From the NCBI RefSeq assembly GCF_046159835.1, contig NZ_JBJXCY010000001.1, forward strand, positions 806,001-870,000: a stretch of DNA of 64,000 nucleotides, in the 5' to 3' direction. The number at the start of each line of letters is the position of its first letter. The stretch's first letter is position 1. The notes under the pieces were generated by a model. It was not told the origin of the DNA and searched no databases. It was given only the letters and a program-made list of their open reading frames with translations. Made by a program: the position numbers and the translations under genes. This DNA is from JACKJK01 sp046159835 (GTDB taxonomy: Bacteria; Pseudomonadota; Alphaproteobacteria; Rhizobiales; Tepidamorphaceae). Positions 24,844 through 34,126 of the stretch are shown one piece after another.

Positions 24844-26103
24844 TCAAGAGGAGGAAACCTGTTCTTCGGCGTCGTGCACGAGGGGCGACAGTTCCACTGC
24901 CAGCGGCGTCGTGCGCGGCGTCGCGACGAACGGCTCGCGGTTCTGCTCCTTGGCCGGTGCGCGCTGGAAGATGCGGTAGAGCGCGTAACCTGCCAGCACG
25001 GCGTGAACGCCCGCCGTCCAGCCGAACAGGGCAAGCGGCCCGGCAATGCCGATGAAGAACGCGGCCGCCAGCGGCCCGATGATGGCGCCCGTCGTGTAGA
25101 TCAGCAGCAGGCCGGTGGAGAGCTCCACCAGTTGTTCGGGCTTGGCGTGGTCGTTGCCCTGTGCGCCGGCGATGGCATAGATCGGCATGGCCGACGCGCC
25201 GAAGGTCGCCGCGAGCGCCATGAGAATCCAGTATGAGTTAAGGCCGAGCAGGGGGGCCGCCATCAGGGCGGCACCGGAAATCGCCGCCACCACGCTCGCC
25301 CCGATCATTACGAAGCGCCGGTCGACCCGGTCCGAGTAGCGCCCCAAGGGAAACAGGGCGAGAACCGCGCCGATGATGGTGGCGGAGACGAAATCAGCCA
25401 CGCCCGCAGGGCCAAGCCCCATCGTCTTCACCGTGATCGGCACCATCGACCAGAAGGCGCCGTTGGCAAATCCGACGAACAGCGCGCCGACGAAGGCCAT
25501 GGGCGAGATCTTGAACAGCCACAGCGGTCGCAATTGCGGTGACTCGGGGATCGTCGGTGCGCTGGTGCGCGTCAGCGCGACCGGCACGGCGGCGATGGAA
25601 ATGAGGATCGCCGTCAGCGCGAAGAGTTCGAAGCCGTTCACGTCATACAGCCGCATGAACTGCTGGCCGAACGCCATCGCGCCGTAGTTGATGATGTTGT
25701 AGAGGGCCAGCACCGTGCCGCGGATCTCGTTGGTCGCGCGTTCGTTGAGCCAACTCTCGATGATGGCGTAGATCGCGGCGAACGAAAAACCCGTCAGCAC
25801 GCGCAGCACGATCCATGCGACCGGCTCCGGGAACATCGCCTGGGCCAGCGGCATGGCGGTCGCCAGTGCCGCGCAGGCGGCATAGACGCGGATGTGCCCG
25901 ACCATGCGGATCAGCACCGGCACCGCGAAGCACCCGGCCAGCATCCCGGCGAAATAGGCCGAGCCGAGCAGGCCGATTGCACCATCGGAAAAGCCGTCGA
26001 TCTGCGCGCGCTGGGGCAGCAGGCCGAACAGCAGTCCGGAGCCCGCAAGCATCAGGAATGCGGAAAACATCAGCGCCCCGGACGCCACGAAGAACACACG
26101 CAT
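24844..26103 (-). CDS. MFS transporter, YcaD-like
   Basis: A 419-residue major facilitator with about twelve transmembrane segments. It opens with a hydrophobic segment (VASGALMFSAFLMLAGSGLL), has the loop-2 to loop-3 region around GSAYFAGMLAGCFAVPVLIRMVGH, and a hydrophilic C-terminal tail. The pattern WLNERATNEIRGTVLALYNI is typical of the YcaD/UMF-type subgroup. The substrate is unknown. The gene sits between the VIT-like transporter and the YbdK-like ligase, all on the reverse strand with gaps of 50-60 bases, so they might share a transcript. Confidence 0.85.
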   Translation of the reverse strand: MRVFFVASGALMFSAFLMLAGSGLLFGLLPQRAQIDGFSDGAIGLLGSAYFAGMLAGCFAVPVLIRMVGHIRVYAACAALATAMPLAQAMFPEPVAWIVLRVLTGFSFAAIYAIIESWLNERATNEIRGTVLALYNIINYGAMAFGQQFMRLYDVNGFELFALTAILISIAAVPVALTRTSAPTIPESPQLRPLWLFKISPMAFVGALFVGFANGAFWSMVPITVKTMGLGPAGVADFVSATIIGAVLALFPLGRYSDRVDRRFVMIGASVVAAISGAALMAAPLLGLNSYWILMALAATFGASAMPIYAIAGAQGNDHAKPEQLVELSTGLLLIYTTGAIIGPLAAAFFIGIAGPLALFGWTAGVHAVLAGYALYRIFQRAPAKEQNREPFVATPRTTPLAVELSPLVHDAEEQVSSS

Positions 26104-26163
26104 TGGAGCCTGTCCTGTGCTACCGGCGGACCGGTCGAATTCGATGCTTCCGCGCTACGCGTC

Positions 26164-26883
26164 TCAGATGAGTCGTGCAAGCCCTTCGCCGAGACCGTAG
26201 GCGACGAGCGCGGCACCCATGCCGATGCCGAAGGTCTCCAGGCCCGAACGCCACCACGGCGTCAATGACCAGTGCGCCTTCAACGATCCCACGGCGAAGA
26301 ATGTAGCCGCTGTCATGATCGCGGCAATGGCCGCCTGATTTGCGACGGGCAGCAGGAAGGGAATGAGCGGCACTAGCCCGCAGGCAACGAAGGCCGCGAA
26401 GGTTGCGAGAGCCGCGCGGGTCGGGGAGCGCAGCAGGGAAGACAGGCCGTGTTCCTCGACCATCATCACGTCGAGCCAGTGCGACCGGTTCTCCATCACC
26501 AGTTCCACCATGCGCACCAGCCCGCGCCCCCGGTAGCCCTTCATGCGGTAGATCTCGATGAGCTCGCGCCGTTCGCCGCGCGGATCGTCGGCAAGGTGGC
26601 GCTTCTCCATTTCGCGCAGGCGAACGTAGTCGTCGATCTCGGCGCGCGTGCCGGTGTAGTTGGCCGCTGCCATCGAGAACCCGTCGGCCAGAAGGTTGGC
26701 CGATCCCATGATGAGCACGACCCGCCACGAAAGGTCCGCCCCGACCGCGCCCGCCACGATGGCGAAGGTGGTGACGGCACCGTCGATGCCGCCATAGACC
26801 CAGTCGCGCAGGTAGCTGACGCGCGGCCCCTCGGTCAGCCGTTCGCGGATGGCTTCGGCTTCATGCGTGTGCTCGGCTTCCAC
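26164..26883 (-). CDS. VIT1/CCC1-family (VIT) transporter
   Basis: A 239-residue membrane protein of the vacuolar iron transporter family, which move Fe2+ or Mn2+. The first helix contains the signature DWVYGGIDGAVTTFAIVAGAVGA, the second SANLLADGFSMAAANYTGTRAE, followed by a cytoplasmic helical domain (REMEKRHLAD...EIYRMKGYRGRG) and three C-terminal helices. The cytoplasmic acidic segment is where metal-binding glutamates lie in the eukaryotic proteins. Metal preference cannot be read here. It heads a reverse-strand run and faces the DAHP synthase promoter region. Confidence 0.88.
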   Translation of the reverse strand: MEAEHTHEAEAIRERLTEGPRVSYLRDWVYGGIDGAVTTFAIVAGAVGADLSWRVVLIMGSANLLADGFSMAAANYTGTRAEIDDYVRLREMEKRHLADDPRGERRELIEIYRMKGYRGRGLVRMVELVMENRSHWLDVMMVEEHGLSSLLRSPTRAALATFAAFVACGLVPLIPFLLPVANQAAIAAIMTAATFFAVGSLKAHWSLTPWWRSGLETFGIGMGAALVAYGLGEGLARLI

Positions 26884-27075
26884 CCGGTCATCCCCGCTGG
26901 CATTGACGGTAGCCTGTTCAGGCCATTGCGTGTATAAACCCGGCTCTTCCGATCAAGCCGCAAGTCTCGACACCGTGCCGGATGCCGGGGCCAGACGGTT
27001 TGATGCGGCGCAAGTCTTTGCCGCCGCGTACCGAATTCACTGGTGTGAACCGTATTGGATCGAAGGTGTAGAGTC

Positions 27076-28461
27076 ATGGCTGCGAAGTGGTCTCCGGAAA
27101 GCTGGCGCGACAAGCCGATCGTGCAGGTCCCCGAATATCTTGATGAAGATGCGCTGACGCGCGTCGAGGGTGAGCTGAAGCGCTTTCCCCCGCTTGTTTT
27201 TGCAGGCGAGGCACGCAGGCTGAAGCGCGACCTCGGACGCGTTGCAAAAGGCGAGGCATTCCTTCTTCAGGGCGGTGATTGCGCCGAAAGCTTCGCCGAG
27301 CATCACCCGGACATGATCCGCGACCTGTTTCGCGTTTTCCTGCAGATGTCGGTCGTCCTCACCTATGGCGCATCCCAGCCGGTGGTGAAGGTCGGGCGCA
27401 TTGCCGGCCAGTTCGCAAAGCCGCGCTCCGCGCCGACCGAGACGCAGGGCGACCAGGAGCTGCCGAGCTATCGCGGCGACATCATCAACGGACCGGAGTT
27501 CACGCCCGAAGCGCGTATCCCGGACCCCGAGCGCATGCTCAAGGCCTACCGCCAGTCGGCCGCGACGCTGAACCTGCTGCGCGCCTTTGCCCAGGGCGGA
27601 TATGCGAACCTGGAGCACGTCCACCAGTGGACGCTCGGCTTCCTGAAGGACAGCCCGCAGAGCCACCGCTACCAGGCGCTGGCCGACCGCATCGGCGAAT
27701 GCCTTGCCTTCATGCGCGCCTGCGGCATCACGTCCGAGAGTGCCCACCAGCTTCGCTCGACCGATTTCTACACGAGTCACGAGGCGCTGCTGCTTGGCTA
27801 CGAGCAGGCGATGACCCGCGTCGATTCAACGTCGGGCGAGTGGTACGACACGTCCGGCCACTTCCTGTGGATCGGCGACCGCACGCGCCAGCCCGACCAT
27901 GCGCATGTCGAATACATGCGCGGCATCAAGAACCCGATCGGTCTGAAGTGCGGCCCCTCGCTCGACGGCGACGGGCTGATGAAGCTGATCGACGTCCTGA
28001 ACCCCGAAGACGAGGCCGGTCGCCTGACGCTGATCTGCCGCTACGGTTCGGACAAGATCGGCGATCATCTCTCCAGTCTCATCCGTCGCGTGCAGGCCGA
28101 AGGCCGCACGGTGGTGTGGTCCTGTGACCCGATGCACGGCAACACGGTGAAGGCGGCATCCGGCTTCAAGACGCGGCCCTTCGACCGCATCCTGAGCGAG
28201 GTGCACACCTTCTTCGAGATCCACCGTGCCGAGGGCAGCCATCCGGGAGGCGTGCATTTCGAGATGACCGGTACCGACGTCACCGAATGCACCGGCGGTG
28301 CAGTGGCGATCACGGACGCCGACCTGTCCGACCGTTATCACACCTTCTGCGACCCGCGCCTCAACGGCACGCAGGCGCTGGAGCTTGCTTTCCTGATCGC
28401 CGAGGAGCTGTCGCGCGTGCGCAAGGGTGGTGAGCGGGTGCAGGCCGTCAGCGGATTGTAA
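27076..28461 (+). CDS. aroG: 3-deoxy-7-phosphoheptulonate synthase, class II
   Basis: A 461-residue enzyme that joins phosphoenolpyruvate and erythrose-4-phosphate in the first step of the shikimate pathway. It is the plant-like class II type, with RPPLVFAGE-like FPPLVFAGEARRLK, LQGGDCAESF (metal-binding cysteine), SYRGDIING, HFLWIGDRTRQ and GVHFEMTGTDVTEC. I chose the ATG at 27076 after AAGGTGTAGAG; an in-frame ATG at 27055 adds seven residues. A strong hairpin follows. Regulation by aromatic amino acids is common in the family but not visible here. Confidence 0.93.
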   Translation: MAAKWSPESWRDKPIVQVPEYLDEDALTRVEGELKRFPPLVFAGEARRLKRDLGRVAKGEAFLLQGGDCAESFAEHHPDMIRDLFRVFLQMSVVLTYGASQPVVKVGRIAGQFAKPRSAPTETQGDQELPSYRGDIINGPEFTPEARIPDPERMLKAYRQSAATLNLLRAFAQGGYANLEHVHQWTLGFLKDSPQSHRYQALADRIGECLAFMRACGITSESAHQLRSTDFYTSHEALLLGYEQAMTRVDSTSGEWYDTSGHFLWIGDRTRQPDHAHVEYMRGIKNPIGLKCGPSLDGDGLMKLIDVLNPEDEAGRLTLICRYGSDKIGDHLSSLIRRVQAEGRTVVWSCDPMHGNTVKAASGFKTRPFDRILSEVHTFFEIHRAEGSHPGGVHFEMTGTDVTECTGGAVAITDADLSDRYHTFCDPRLNGTQALELAFLIAEELSRVRKGGERVQAVSGL

Positions 28462-28491
28462 GCAATCGCGCAACACTGCGTATCAAGTCAG

Positions 28492-28525
28492 CGCGTCGGC
28501 GGAACCCTGTTTCGCCGGCGCGTTT
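28492..28525 (+). terminator. terminator after DAHP synthase
   Basis: Arms 28492-28504 and 28510-28522 pair over 13 positions, two of them G-U, around the loop CCCTG, and TTT follows directly. It lies 31 bases after the aroG stop and ends that transcript before the VOC gene. Confidence 0.8.
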
Positions 28526-28568
28526 GCGTTAGATCACCGGTCACAAGCGTAAACACCGGGAGGCATCC

Positions 28569-29159
28569 ATGCGCAAGATCCAGGTTCAGGGCATCCACCA
28601 CATCACGCTCAACGGTGCAGACCGCCAGACGTCCATCGATTTCTGGGAGGGCGTGCTTGGCATGCCCTTCATCTTCGACCAGCCCAATCTCGACGACCCG
28701 GAGGAAGGCCACCTCTATTTCGATCCGGGCGACGGCAAGCTGCTGACGATCTTCACCAACGAGAGCCGCAAGCCGGACCCGCGCCGCGTGCCGATGGATA
28801 TCGGCTCGCTGCACCACATCGCCTTCAACGTCAGCCAGGCAACCTTCAAGCAGGCCGCCCAGCGGCTGGAGGAGCGCGGCGTGCAGAATTCCGGTCCCGT
28901 CGATCGCGGGTTCATGGACTCGATCTACTTCACCGATCCGCTCGGCCTGCTGTGCGAACTGGCGTCCTACCGCTTCGAGCCGCCGCGCGGCTGCAGCCAT
29001 GCCGACGTGATGATCGAGGCGCACCGCATCCGCGTGGCCAGCGGCGACTACAACATTCAGGAAGTCCACTTGTCGGATGCCATTGAATTGCTGGTCGAAC
29101 GCACGCAACAATCGCTGTCGGACGACCGCACCCCGAAGAATCCTTACAAGGCTCGATGA
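28569..29159 (+). CDS. VOC-family (glyoxalase/extradiol dioxygenase-like) protein
   Basis: A 196-residue member of the vicinal oxygen chelate superfamily, with two paired beta-alpha-beta-beta-beta units in residues 1-140. Likely metal ligands are the histidine in VQGIHHITLNG, the histidine in GSLHHIAFNV and the glutamate in GLLCELASYRF. The last 55 residues are an extension. The ATG overlap with the next gene (ATGA) suggests coupling to the GFA-family protein. Substrate unknown; a ring-cleaving dioxygenase or a lyase are both possible. Confidence 0.82.
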   Translation: MRKIQVQGIHHITLNGADRQTSIDFWEGVLGMPFIFDQPNLDDPEEGHLYFDPGDGKLLTIFTNESRKPDPRRVPMDIGSLHHIAFNVSQATFKQAAQRLEERGVQNSGPVDRGFMDSIYFTDPLGLLCELASYRFEPPRGCSHADVMIEAHRIRVASGDYNIQEVHLSDAIELLVERTQQSLSDDRTPKNPYKAR

Positions 29160-29581
29160 ACACGAAAGTCGGAACCGCTGAAGATCGGATCACCGGTCAC
29201 TGTGCCTGTGGCGCGGTGCGCTTCACCGCCCACGGGCCGTTCCGTCCGTTCGTCGGCTGTCATTGCGAAAGCTGCCGCCGCCAGTCCGGCCATTTCATCA
29301 TGGCCACGCGCTGCGCGGCGGATGCGCTGGAGATTTCCGGTGAGGAAAACCTCTCAGGCTGGCGCGCGAGCGAACAGTCCACGCGGCGCTTCTGCAAGAC
29401 CTGCGGCGCGCACATGTTCTGGGTGCCCGATGACGGGTCGACGGTCTCGATCTTCGCTGGTTGCGTCGACCACCCGTCGATCATCCCGGCTGGCTGGCAC
29501 ATCCATGCCAGCGAGAAGGCCGACTATTACGACCTGAACGACGGTCTCGCCGTCTATCCACTGGGGTCCGGCCTGCCGTAA
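29156..29581 (+). CDS. GFA-family zinc protein
   Basis: A 141-residue protein of the GFA family, named from glutathione-dependent formaldehyde-activating enzyme, with the zinc-binding cysteines in GHCACGAVRF, GCHCESCRRQSG and FCKTCGAHMFW. Most members have no proven activity. Its ATG overlaps the VOC gene stop. Two more GFA genes lie at 53824 and 54330; this one is more distant in sequence and is not part of that tandem pair. Formaldehyde handling would fit an organism with formate dehydrogenase, but this is a guess. Confidence 0.85.
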   Translation: MNTKVGTAEDRITGHCACGAVRFTAHGPFRPFVGCHCESCRRQSGHFIMATRCAADALEISGEENLSGWRASEQSTRRFCKTCGAHMFWVPDDGSTVSIFAGCVDHPSIIPAGWHIHASEKADYYDLNDGLAVYPLGSGLP

Positions 29582-29747
29582 ATCGCTTGGCGCGCTGGTG
29601 CGTGTGGCGCAACATATGCGGCCTGATCGCGGAAATTGTTCGCACTGGAGCAACACACCGTCACAAGGCCCCTCTCTCGTTGCGGGCCGCGCGAAGGCGC
29701 ATATTTCCTGAAACAGGCGACACCCGCCGACAAGGAGATTTCAGATC

Positions 29748-30542
29748 ATGTCCGCGTCCCCCATGCCCACCATGTTCGTGTCCCACGGTGCCCCGGATAT
29801 CGTCATCCGGGACATGGCGGCGCGCGACTTCCTCAAGGCGTATGCCGGCAAGATCGAAAAGCCGAAGGCGATCCTCGTTGTCTCTGCGCATTTCGAAACG
29901 CACGGCGTCGCCATCGTCACCGACCCGAAGCCGGGCATGACCTACGATTTCGGCGGATTCGATCCGCGCCTTCGCGAGATCGTCTATGGCGCGCCGGGCG
30001 AACCCGACATCGCCGAGCGTGCGGCCGGTCTGCTGGAGGCCGCCGGCTTCAACGTCGACCGCATCGCATCGCGCGGCTTCGACCACGGCGTCTGGACGCC
30101 ACTGGCGCTGCTGTTTCCCGATGCCGACATTCCCGTCGTGCAGATGTCGGTTTCACCGGATCGCGATGCCGGCTGGCACTTCGCGCTCGGTCAGGCCATC
30201 GAGCCGTTGCGGGACGAGGGCGTGCTGATCCTCGGCTCCGGTGCGATCACACATAATCTCGCGGCGTTCTTTGCCGGCGGCTTCACGGCGCAGTCCGAGC
30301 CGGAACACTGGGTGCGCGCCTTCGCCGACTGGCTGGCCGAACGCATCGCGGAAGGCGACACCAAGGCGCTGGTGCGCTACCGCGAAGAGGCACCGTTTGC
30401 CCGCGAGAACCACCCCACCGAAGAGCACCTGTTGCCGCTCTTCGTGGCGCTTGGCGCAGGCGGGGCAGGGGTTGCCGGCAAGCGCCTCCACGAAAGCGTG
30501 GACCACGGCGTCATCGCCATGGATGCCTACGCATTCGCCTGA
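29748..30542 (+). CDS. class III extradiol ring-cleavage dioxygenase, LigB/DODA type
   Basis: A 264-residue protein of the LigB-like family (YgiD/4,5-DOPA dioxygenase subgroup). Metal-binding histidines are expected in MFVSHGAPD, VVSAHFETHG and HPTEEHLLPL, and the active-site histidine in GFDHGVWTPLALLFP; all are present. Family members cut catechols next to the ring hydroxyls using Fe2+ or Zn2+. The natural substrate of the bacterial members is mostly unknown. CAAGGAGAT precedes the start. It stands 165 bases after the GFA gene and 60 before nadE. Confidence 0.88.
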   Translation: MSASPMPTMFVSHGAPDIVIRDMAARDFLKAYAGKIEKPKAILVVSAHFETHGVAIVTDPKPGMTYDFGGFDPRLREIVYGAPGEPDIAERAAGLLEAAGFNVDRIASRGFDHGVWTPLALLFPDADIPVVQMSVSPDRDAGWHFALGQAIEPLRDEGVLILGSGAITHNLAAFFAGGFTAQSEPEHWVRAFADWLAERIAEGDTKALVRYREEAPFARENHPTEEHLLPLFVALGAGGAGVAGKRLHESVDHGVIAMDAYAFA

Positions 30543-30602
30543 TTGTGAACCTTTGCCGGAAAACCGGTTTCGTTTCGCCGCGCCCCGAGCTAAATCTCGG
30601 CC

Positions 30603-32327
30603 ATGACCGAGATTGACGATACCTTCCGGCTCGCCATCGCGCAGGCCAACCCGACTGTCGGCGCAGTCGGCAAGAACCTCGCCAAGGCCCGCCAGATGCG
30701 CGAGGAGGCCGCCCGCATGGGCGCCGACCTCATCGCGTTTCCCGAGCTCTTCATCGCCGGCTACCCGCCCGAGGACCTCGTCCTCAAGCCGGCCTTCCAG
30801 GCTGCCTGCATGGCCGCCGTCGAGGAATTCTCCAGGGAAACCGACGATGGCGGCCCGGCGGTGCTGATCGGCACGCCTTGGCGCGAGAAGGAAGCCCTCT
30901 TCAACAGCTACTGCATGCTGGACGAGGGGCGCATCACCGCGATCCGCCACAAGGTCGAACTGCCGAACTACGGCGTCTTCGACGAAAAGCGCGTCTTCCA
31001 GGTCGGCCCCATGCCGGGACCTCTCAATTTCCGCGGGCTTCGGCTGGGCGTGCCCATCTGCGAGGACATCTGGGAAGAGGAAGTCTGCGAGACGCTGGCC
31101 GAGACCGGTGCGGAATTCCTGATCTCGCCCAACGGCTCGCCCTACTGGACCGGCAAGCATGATGTTCGCGTCAACGTCGCCGTCTCGCGGGTCGTCGAAA
31201 GCGAATTGCCTCTCGTTTACGTCAACCAATATGGCGGGCAGGACGAACTTGTCTTCGACGGCGCGTCCTTCGGCCTCCATGCCGATCGCAGCCGTGCTTT
31301 CCAGATGGCGGCCTTCACGGAGGAAGTCGCGCTGACGGTCTGGTCGCGCGAGAGCGGCGAATGGCGCTGCACGGAAGGTCCGTCCGTCACCTTGGCCGAT
31401 ACGGAAGAGCTGACATGGCTCGCCTGCGTGCACGGGCTTCGCGACTACGTCGGCAAGATTGGCTTCCCCGGCGTGGTGCTGGGCCTGTCGGGCGGCATCG
31501 ATTCCGCCATCTGCGCGGCCATGGCCGTCGATGCGCTGGGGGCCGACAAGGTCCACTGCGTGATGATGCCCTATCGCTACACGTCCGAGGAAAGCCTCAA
31601 GGACGCGGCGGGCTGCGCCAAGGCGCTCGGCGTGCCCTATGATATCGTGCCGATTGCCGAGCCGGTGGAAGGCTTCAACGCTGCGCTGAAGGACCTGTTT
31701 TCGGGCCGCGAGGCGGACGTGACGGAGGAGAACATCCAGTCGCGCGCCCGCGGCACGCTGCTGATGGCGATCTCCAACAAGTTCGGGCCGATGGTGGTGA
31801 CGACCGGCAACAAGTCGGAAGTCTCGGTCGGCTACGCCACGCTCTACGGCGACATGAACGGCGGCTTCAACCCGATCAAGGACCTCTACAAGACCGAGGT
31901 CTTCAAGCTCGCCGCGTGGCGCAACGAGAACCGCCCGCAAGGCTGCCTTGGTCCGGACGGCGTCATCATCCCGCCCAACATCATCACCAAGCCGCCGACG
32001 GCGGAACTGCGCGAGAACCAGAAGGACCAGGATTCGCTGCCCGAGTACGACGTGCTGGACGCGATCCTGACGCGCCTGATCGAGGACGAGTGCGCGGTTC
32101 ACGACATCGTCGCCGATGGCTTCGACGAGGCGACGGTTAAGAAGGTCGAGCGCCTGCTCTACATCGCCGAGTACAAGCGCCGGCAGGCGGCACCCGGCGT
32201 GAAGATCACCCGCCGCAGCTTCGGCAAGGACCGCCGCTACCCGATCATCAATGCCTTCCGCGACCCCGGTGACCCCATCCCAGACTTCCCGGAAGAAACC
32301 GAACGCCTCTACAGGTTCGAGGAATAG
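30603..32327 (+). CDS. nadE: glutamine-dependent NAD+ synthetase
   Basis: A 574-residue two-domain enzyme that makes NAD+ from deamido-NAD+. Residues 1-270 are the nitrilase-like glutaminase domain with the Glu (AFPELFIAGYPPEDL), Lys (RHKVELPNYGVFDEKR) and Cys (VPICEDIWEEE) triad. The rest is the ATP-pyrophosphatase domain with the PP-loop GLSGGIDSAICAAMAVDAL and the late GYATLYGDMNGGFNPIKDLYKT. The length is that of the alphaproteobacterial type. The following oxidoreductase begins seven bases after the stop and is probably cotranscribed. Confidence 0.95.
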   Translation: MTEIDDTFRLAIAQANPTVGAVGKNLAKARQMREEAARMGADLIAFPELFIAGYPPEDLVLKPAFQAACMAAVEEFSRETDDGGPAVLIGTPWREKEALFNSYCMLDEGRITAIRHKVELPNYGVFDEKRVFQVGPMPGPLNFRGLRLGVPICEDIWEEEVCETLAETGAEFLISPNGSPYWTGKHDVRVNVAVSRVVESELPLVYVNQYGGQDELVFDGASFGLHADRSRAFQMAAFTEEVALTVWSRESGEWRCTEGPSVTLADTEELTWLACVHGLRDYVGKIGFPGVVLGLSGGIDSAICAAMAVDALGADKVHCVMMPYRYTSEESLKDAAGCAKALGVPYDIVPIAEPVEGFNAALKDLFSGREADVTEENIQSRARGTLLMAISNKFGPMVVTTGNKSEVSVGYATLYGDMNGGFNPIKDLYKTEVFKLAAWRNENRPQGCLGPDGVIIPPNIITKPPTAELRENQKDQDSLPEYDVLDAILTRLIEDECAVHDIVADGFDEATVKKVERLLYIAEYKRRQAAPGVKITRRSFGKDRRYPIINAFRDPGDPIPDFPEETERLYRFEE

Positions 32328-32334
32328 GCCAGTC

Positions 32335-33645
32335 ATGTCGCGCCGCGAGCCGAGCCTTGAGGGTGTTCACTGGGTTCCGCGCAGCGAAGAACCGCCGTTC
32401 GAGCCGGATGCAGGTGCTTCGATCCGCGACGAGTACGACCTGGCAATTGTCGGCGCGGGCTACTCGGGCCTTTCCATCGCCTTCAACGCCGCGCTGCACG
32501 GCCTGTCGGTGCTGGTGCTGGAGGCGGGCAAGGTCGGCTGGGGTGCGTCGGGCCGCAACGGCGGGTTCGTGGTGCCGCATTTCGTCGGCCCGCTCAGCGC
32601 CGATACGGCTGCCGGTCTTGTCGGTGAAACACGCGGCGAGCGGCTGGCGCAGACCGTCGCCGATGGCCCCGACTATGTTTTCGGGCTGATCCGCGAACAC
32701 CAGATCCGCTGCCATGCCGAGCAGAACGGCTGGATACAGCCCGGTCACTCGCAACGCTCGCTGGCCATCGTGCGCGCCAACTACGAGGCCTGGCGCAAGC
32801 GCGGGCGCGACGTCGAATGGCTGGATGCGGAAGAACTGAAGGTGCGCACCGGCGCGTCGAACTATCTGGGCGGCTGGTATGGCCCCACTGGCGGCACCGT
32901 GAACCCGTATGCACTGGCGCAGGGTCTGGCGCGCGTTGCCCGCGCTCGCGGCGTCGATATCCGAGAAGGCGCGGAAGTCTTCGCCATGCGCGGCGACGAC
33001 ACGGCGCGCGTGCTGGTGACCGAAGATGCCGAATTCCGCGCCCGGCAGGTCGTGTTCGCAACCAACGGCTACACGCCCGGCGGCGTGATGGAGGGCCTGT
33101 CTCGCACGGTCATCCCGATCCGGCTCTACCACTATTTCACCCGGCCCCTGACGCGCGATGAATTGGCGATCACGCTGCCGCAGCGCATCCCGATCACCGA
33201 CATTCGCAAGTCCGGCGGCTTCGTGCGGCTGGATGCGGAAAACCGCGTCATCGCAGGCGGGCTGGTCTTCGGGTACGGCGACAACCGGCCATATGGCGAG
33301 CGTCACGCGCGGCTGAGGCTGTCGCAGATTTTCCCGCATCTGCGCGACGTCGCTTTCGAAAGCTACTGGGAGGGCAGTTGCTCGGTGAGCGACGACGGCC
33401 TGCCGGTCATCCAGCGGGCGGCTGGCAATGTCTACACGCTGGCGGGCTTCATGACGCGCGGGGTCGCCATGTCCCAGACGCTGGGGCGCGACCTCGGCGA
33501 ATTCCTTGCGGGAAAACGCAGCGAAGCCGACATGCCGTTGCCGATTACGGAGCTTCGTCCTGTTCCGCTTCAGCCTTTGAAAACACTTATCGGGCGGTAT
33601 GCCTTTCCCGCATTCAAGTTGCGCGACAGGCTGGGACTTTCGTAA
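32335..33645 (+). CDS. DAO-type FAD-dependent oxidoreductase, PuuB-like
   Basis: A 436-residue flavoprotein amine or amino-acid oxidase. The FAD motif is LAIVGAGYSGLSIAFNAALHG (about residues 34-54), followed by GWGASGRNGGFVVP, a pattern typical of gamma-glutamylputrescine oxidases and related enzymes. The C-terminal YTLAGFMTRGVAMSQTLG belongs to the second FAD-binding part. GAGGAATAGG precedes the start, overlapping the nadE end. A PuuD-like amidotransferase lies nearby on the other strand, which raises the possibility of polyamine use. The substrate is unproven. Confidence 0.85.
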   Translation: MSRREPSLEGVHWVPRSEEPPFEPDAGASIRDEYDLAIVGAGYSGLSIAFNAALHGLSVLVLEAGKVGWGASGRNGGFVVPHFVGPLSADTAAGLVGETRGERLAQTVADGPDYVFGLIREHQIRCHAEQNGWIQPGHSQRSLAIVRANYEAWRKRGRDVEWLDAEELKVRTGASNYLGGWYGPTGGTVNPYALAQGLARVARARGVDIREGAEVFAMRGDDTARVLVTEDAEFRARQVVFATNGYTPGGVMEGLSRTVIPIRLYHYFTRPLTRDELAITLPQRIPITDIRKSGGFVRLDAENRVIAGGLVFGYGDNRPYGERHARLRLSQIFPHLRDVAFESYWEGSCSVSDDGLPVIQRAAGNVYTLAGFMTRGVAMSQTLGRDLGEFLAGKRSEADMPLPITELRPVPLQPLKTLIGRYAFPAFKLRDRLGLS

Positions 33646-33682
33646 CGTAAGCCGCGTTGCGCCGTCCATGAGGTTCATTGCC

Positions 33683-34120
33683 ATGTCATCCGTGTCTGCC
33701 CGCGTCCGGGCCGCGATCGCTGTCCTCCCTGCGCTGTTCCTGTCCGCCTGCGACGACCCCGTGGATACGACGGTGCTGGCCGAATACCTGCGCTCCAAGG
33801 TTCCGACCGAGCGGGCGCGCGCGGCAGGCCACCAGTTCTACTCCTGCGACCTGGATGAGGATCGGGGTGTCTGCGAGGACTGCGCCGTGACGATCCACGA
33901 CCGCGAGTCCGGCGGACTCAACGGTTACGCAACGCACTGGTACCACGACATGAAGAAGGATGCGGACGGCTGGAAGCGAAGCTCGACCGGCGAGCGCGCC
34001 CACATCAAGCTGCAGAGCGAGGAGGCGACTGCGGATGCGGTTGCGACCATGCTCGACGACGCCAAGGACTGGTGCGGCCTGCGCGGCGAGAGTGAATTTC
34101 ACGTCCTGAAGCAGGAGTAG
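33683..34120 (+). CDS. exported lipoprotein of unknown function
   Basis: A 145-residue protein with a signal peptide ending in the lipobox LSAC (about residue 24) and a mature part with four more cysteines (YSCDLDEDRGVCEDC and DWCGLRG) that could pair. I chose the ATG at 33683, with GAGG nine bases upstream; the ATG at 33668 is an alternative. No family recognised. It ends six bases from the convergent amidotransferase gene. It may be cotranscribed with the preceding oxidoreductase, 37 bases upstream. Confidence 0.7.
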   Translation: MSSVSARVRAAIAVLPALFLSACDDPVDTTVLAEYLRSKVPTERARAAGHQFYSCDLDEDRGVCEDCAVTIHDRESGGLNGYATHWYHDMKKDADGWKRSSTGERAHIKLQSEEATADAVATMLDDAKDWCGLRGESEFHVLKQE

Positions 34121-34126
34121 GCGGGT

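Noticed and set aside
30153..32336. 727-codon reverse frame across nadE
   Set aside because: Same codon-bias shadow; nadE on the forward strand has both catalytic domains intact.
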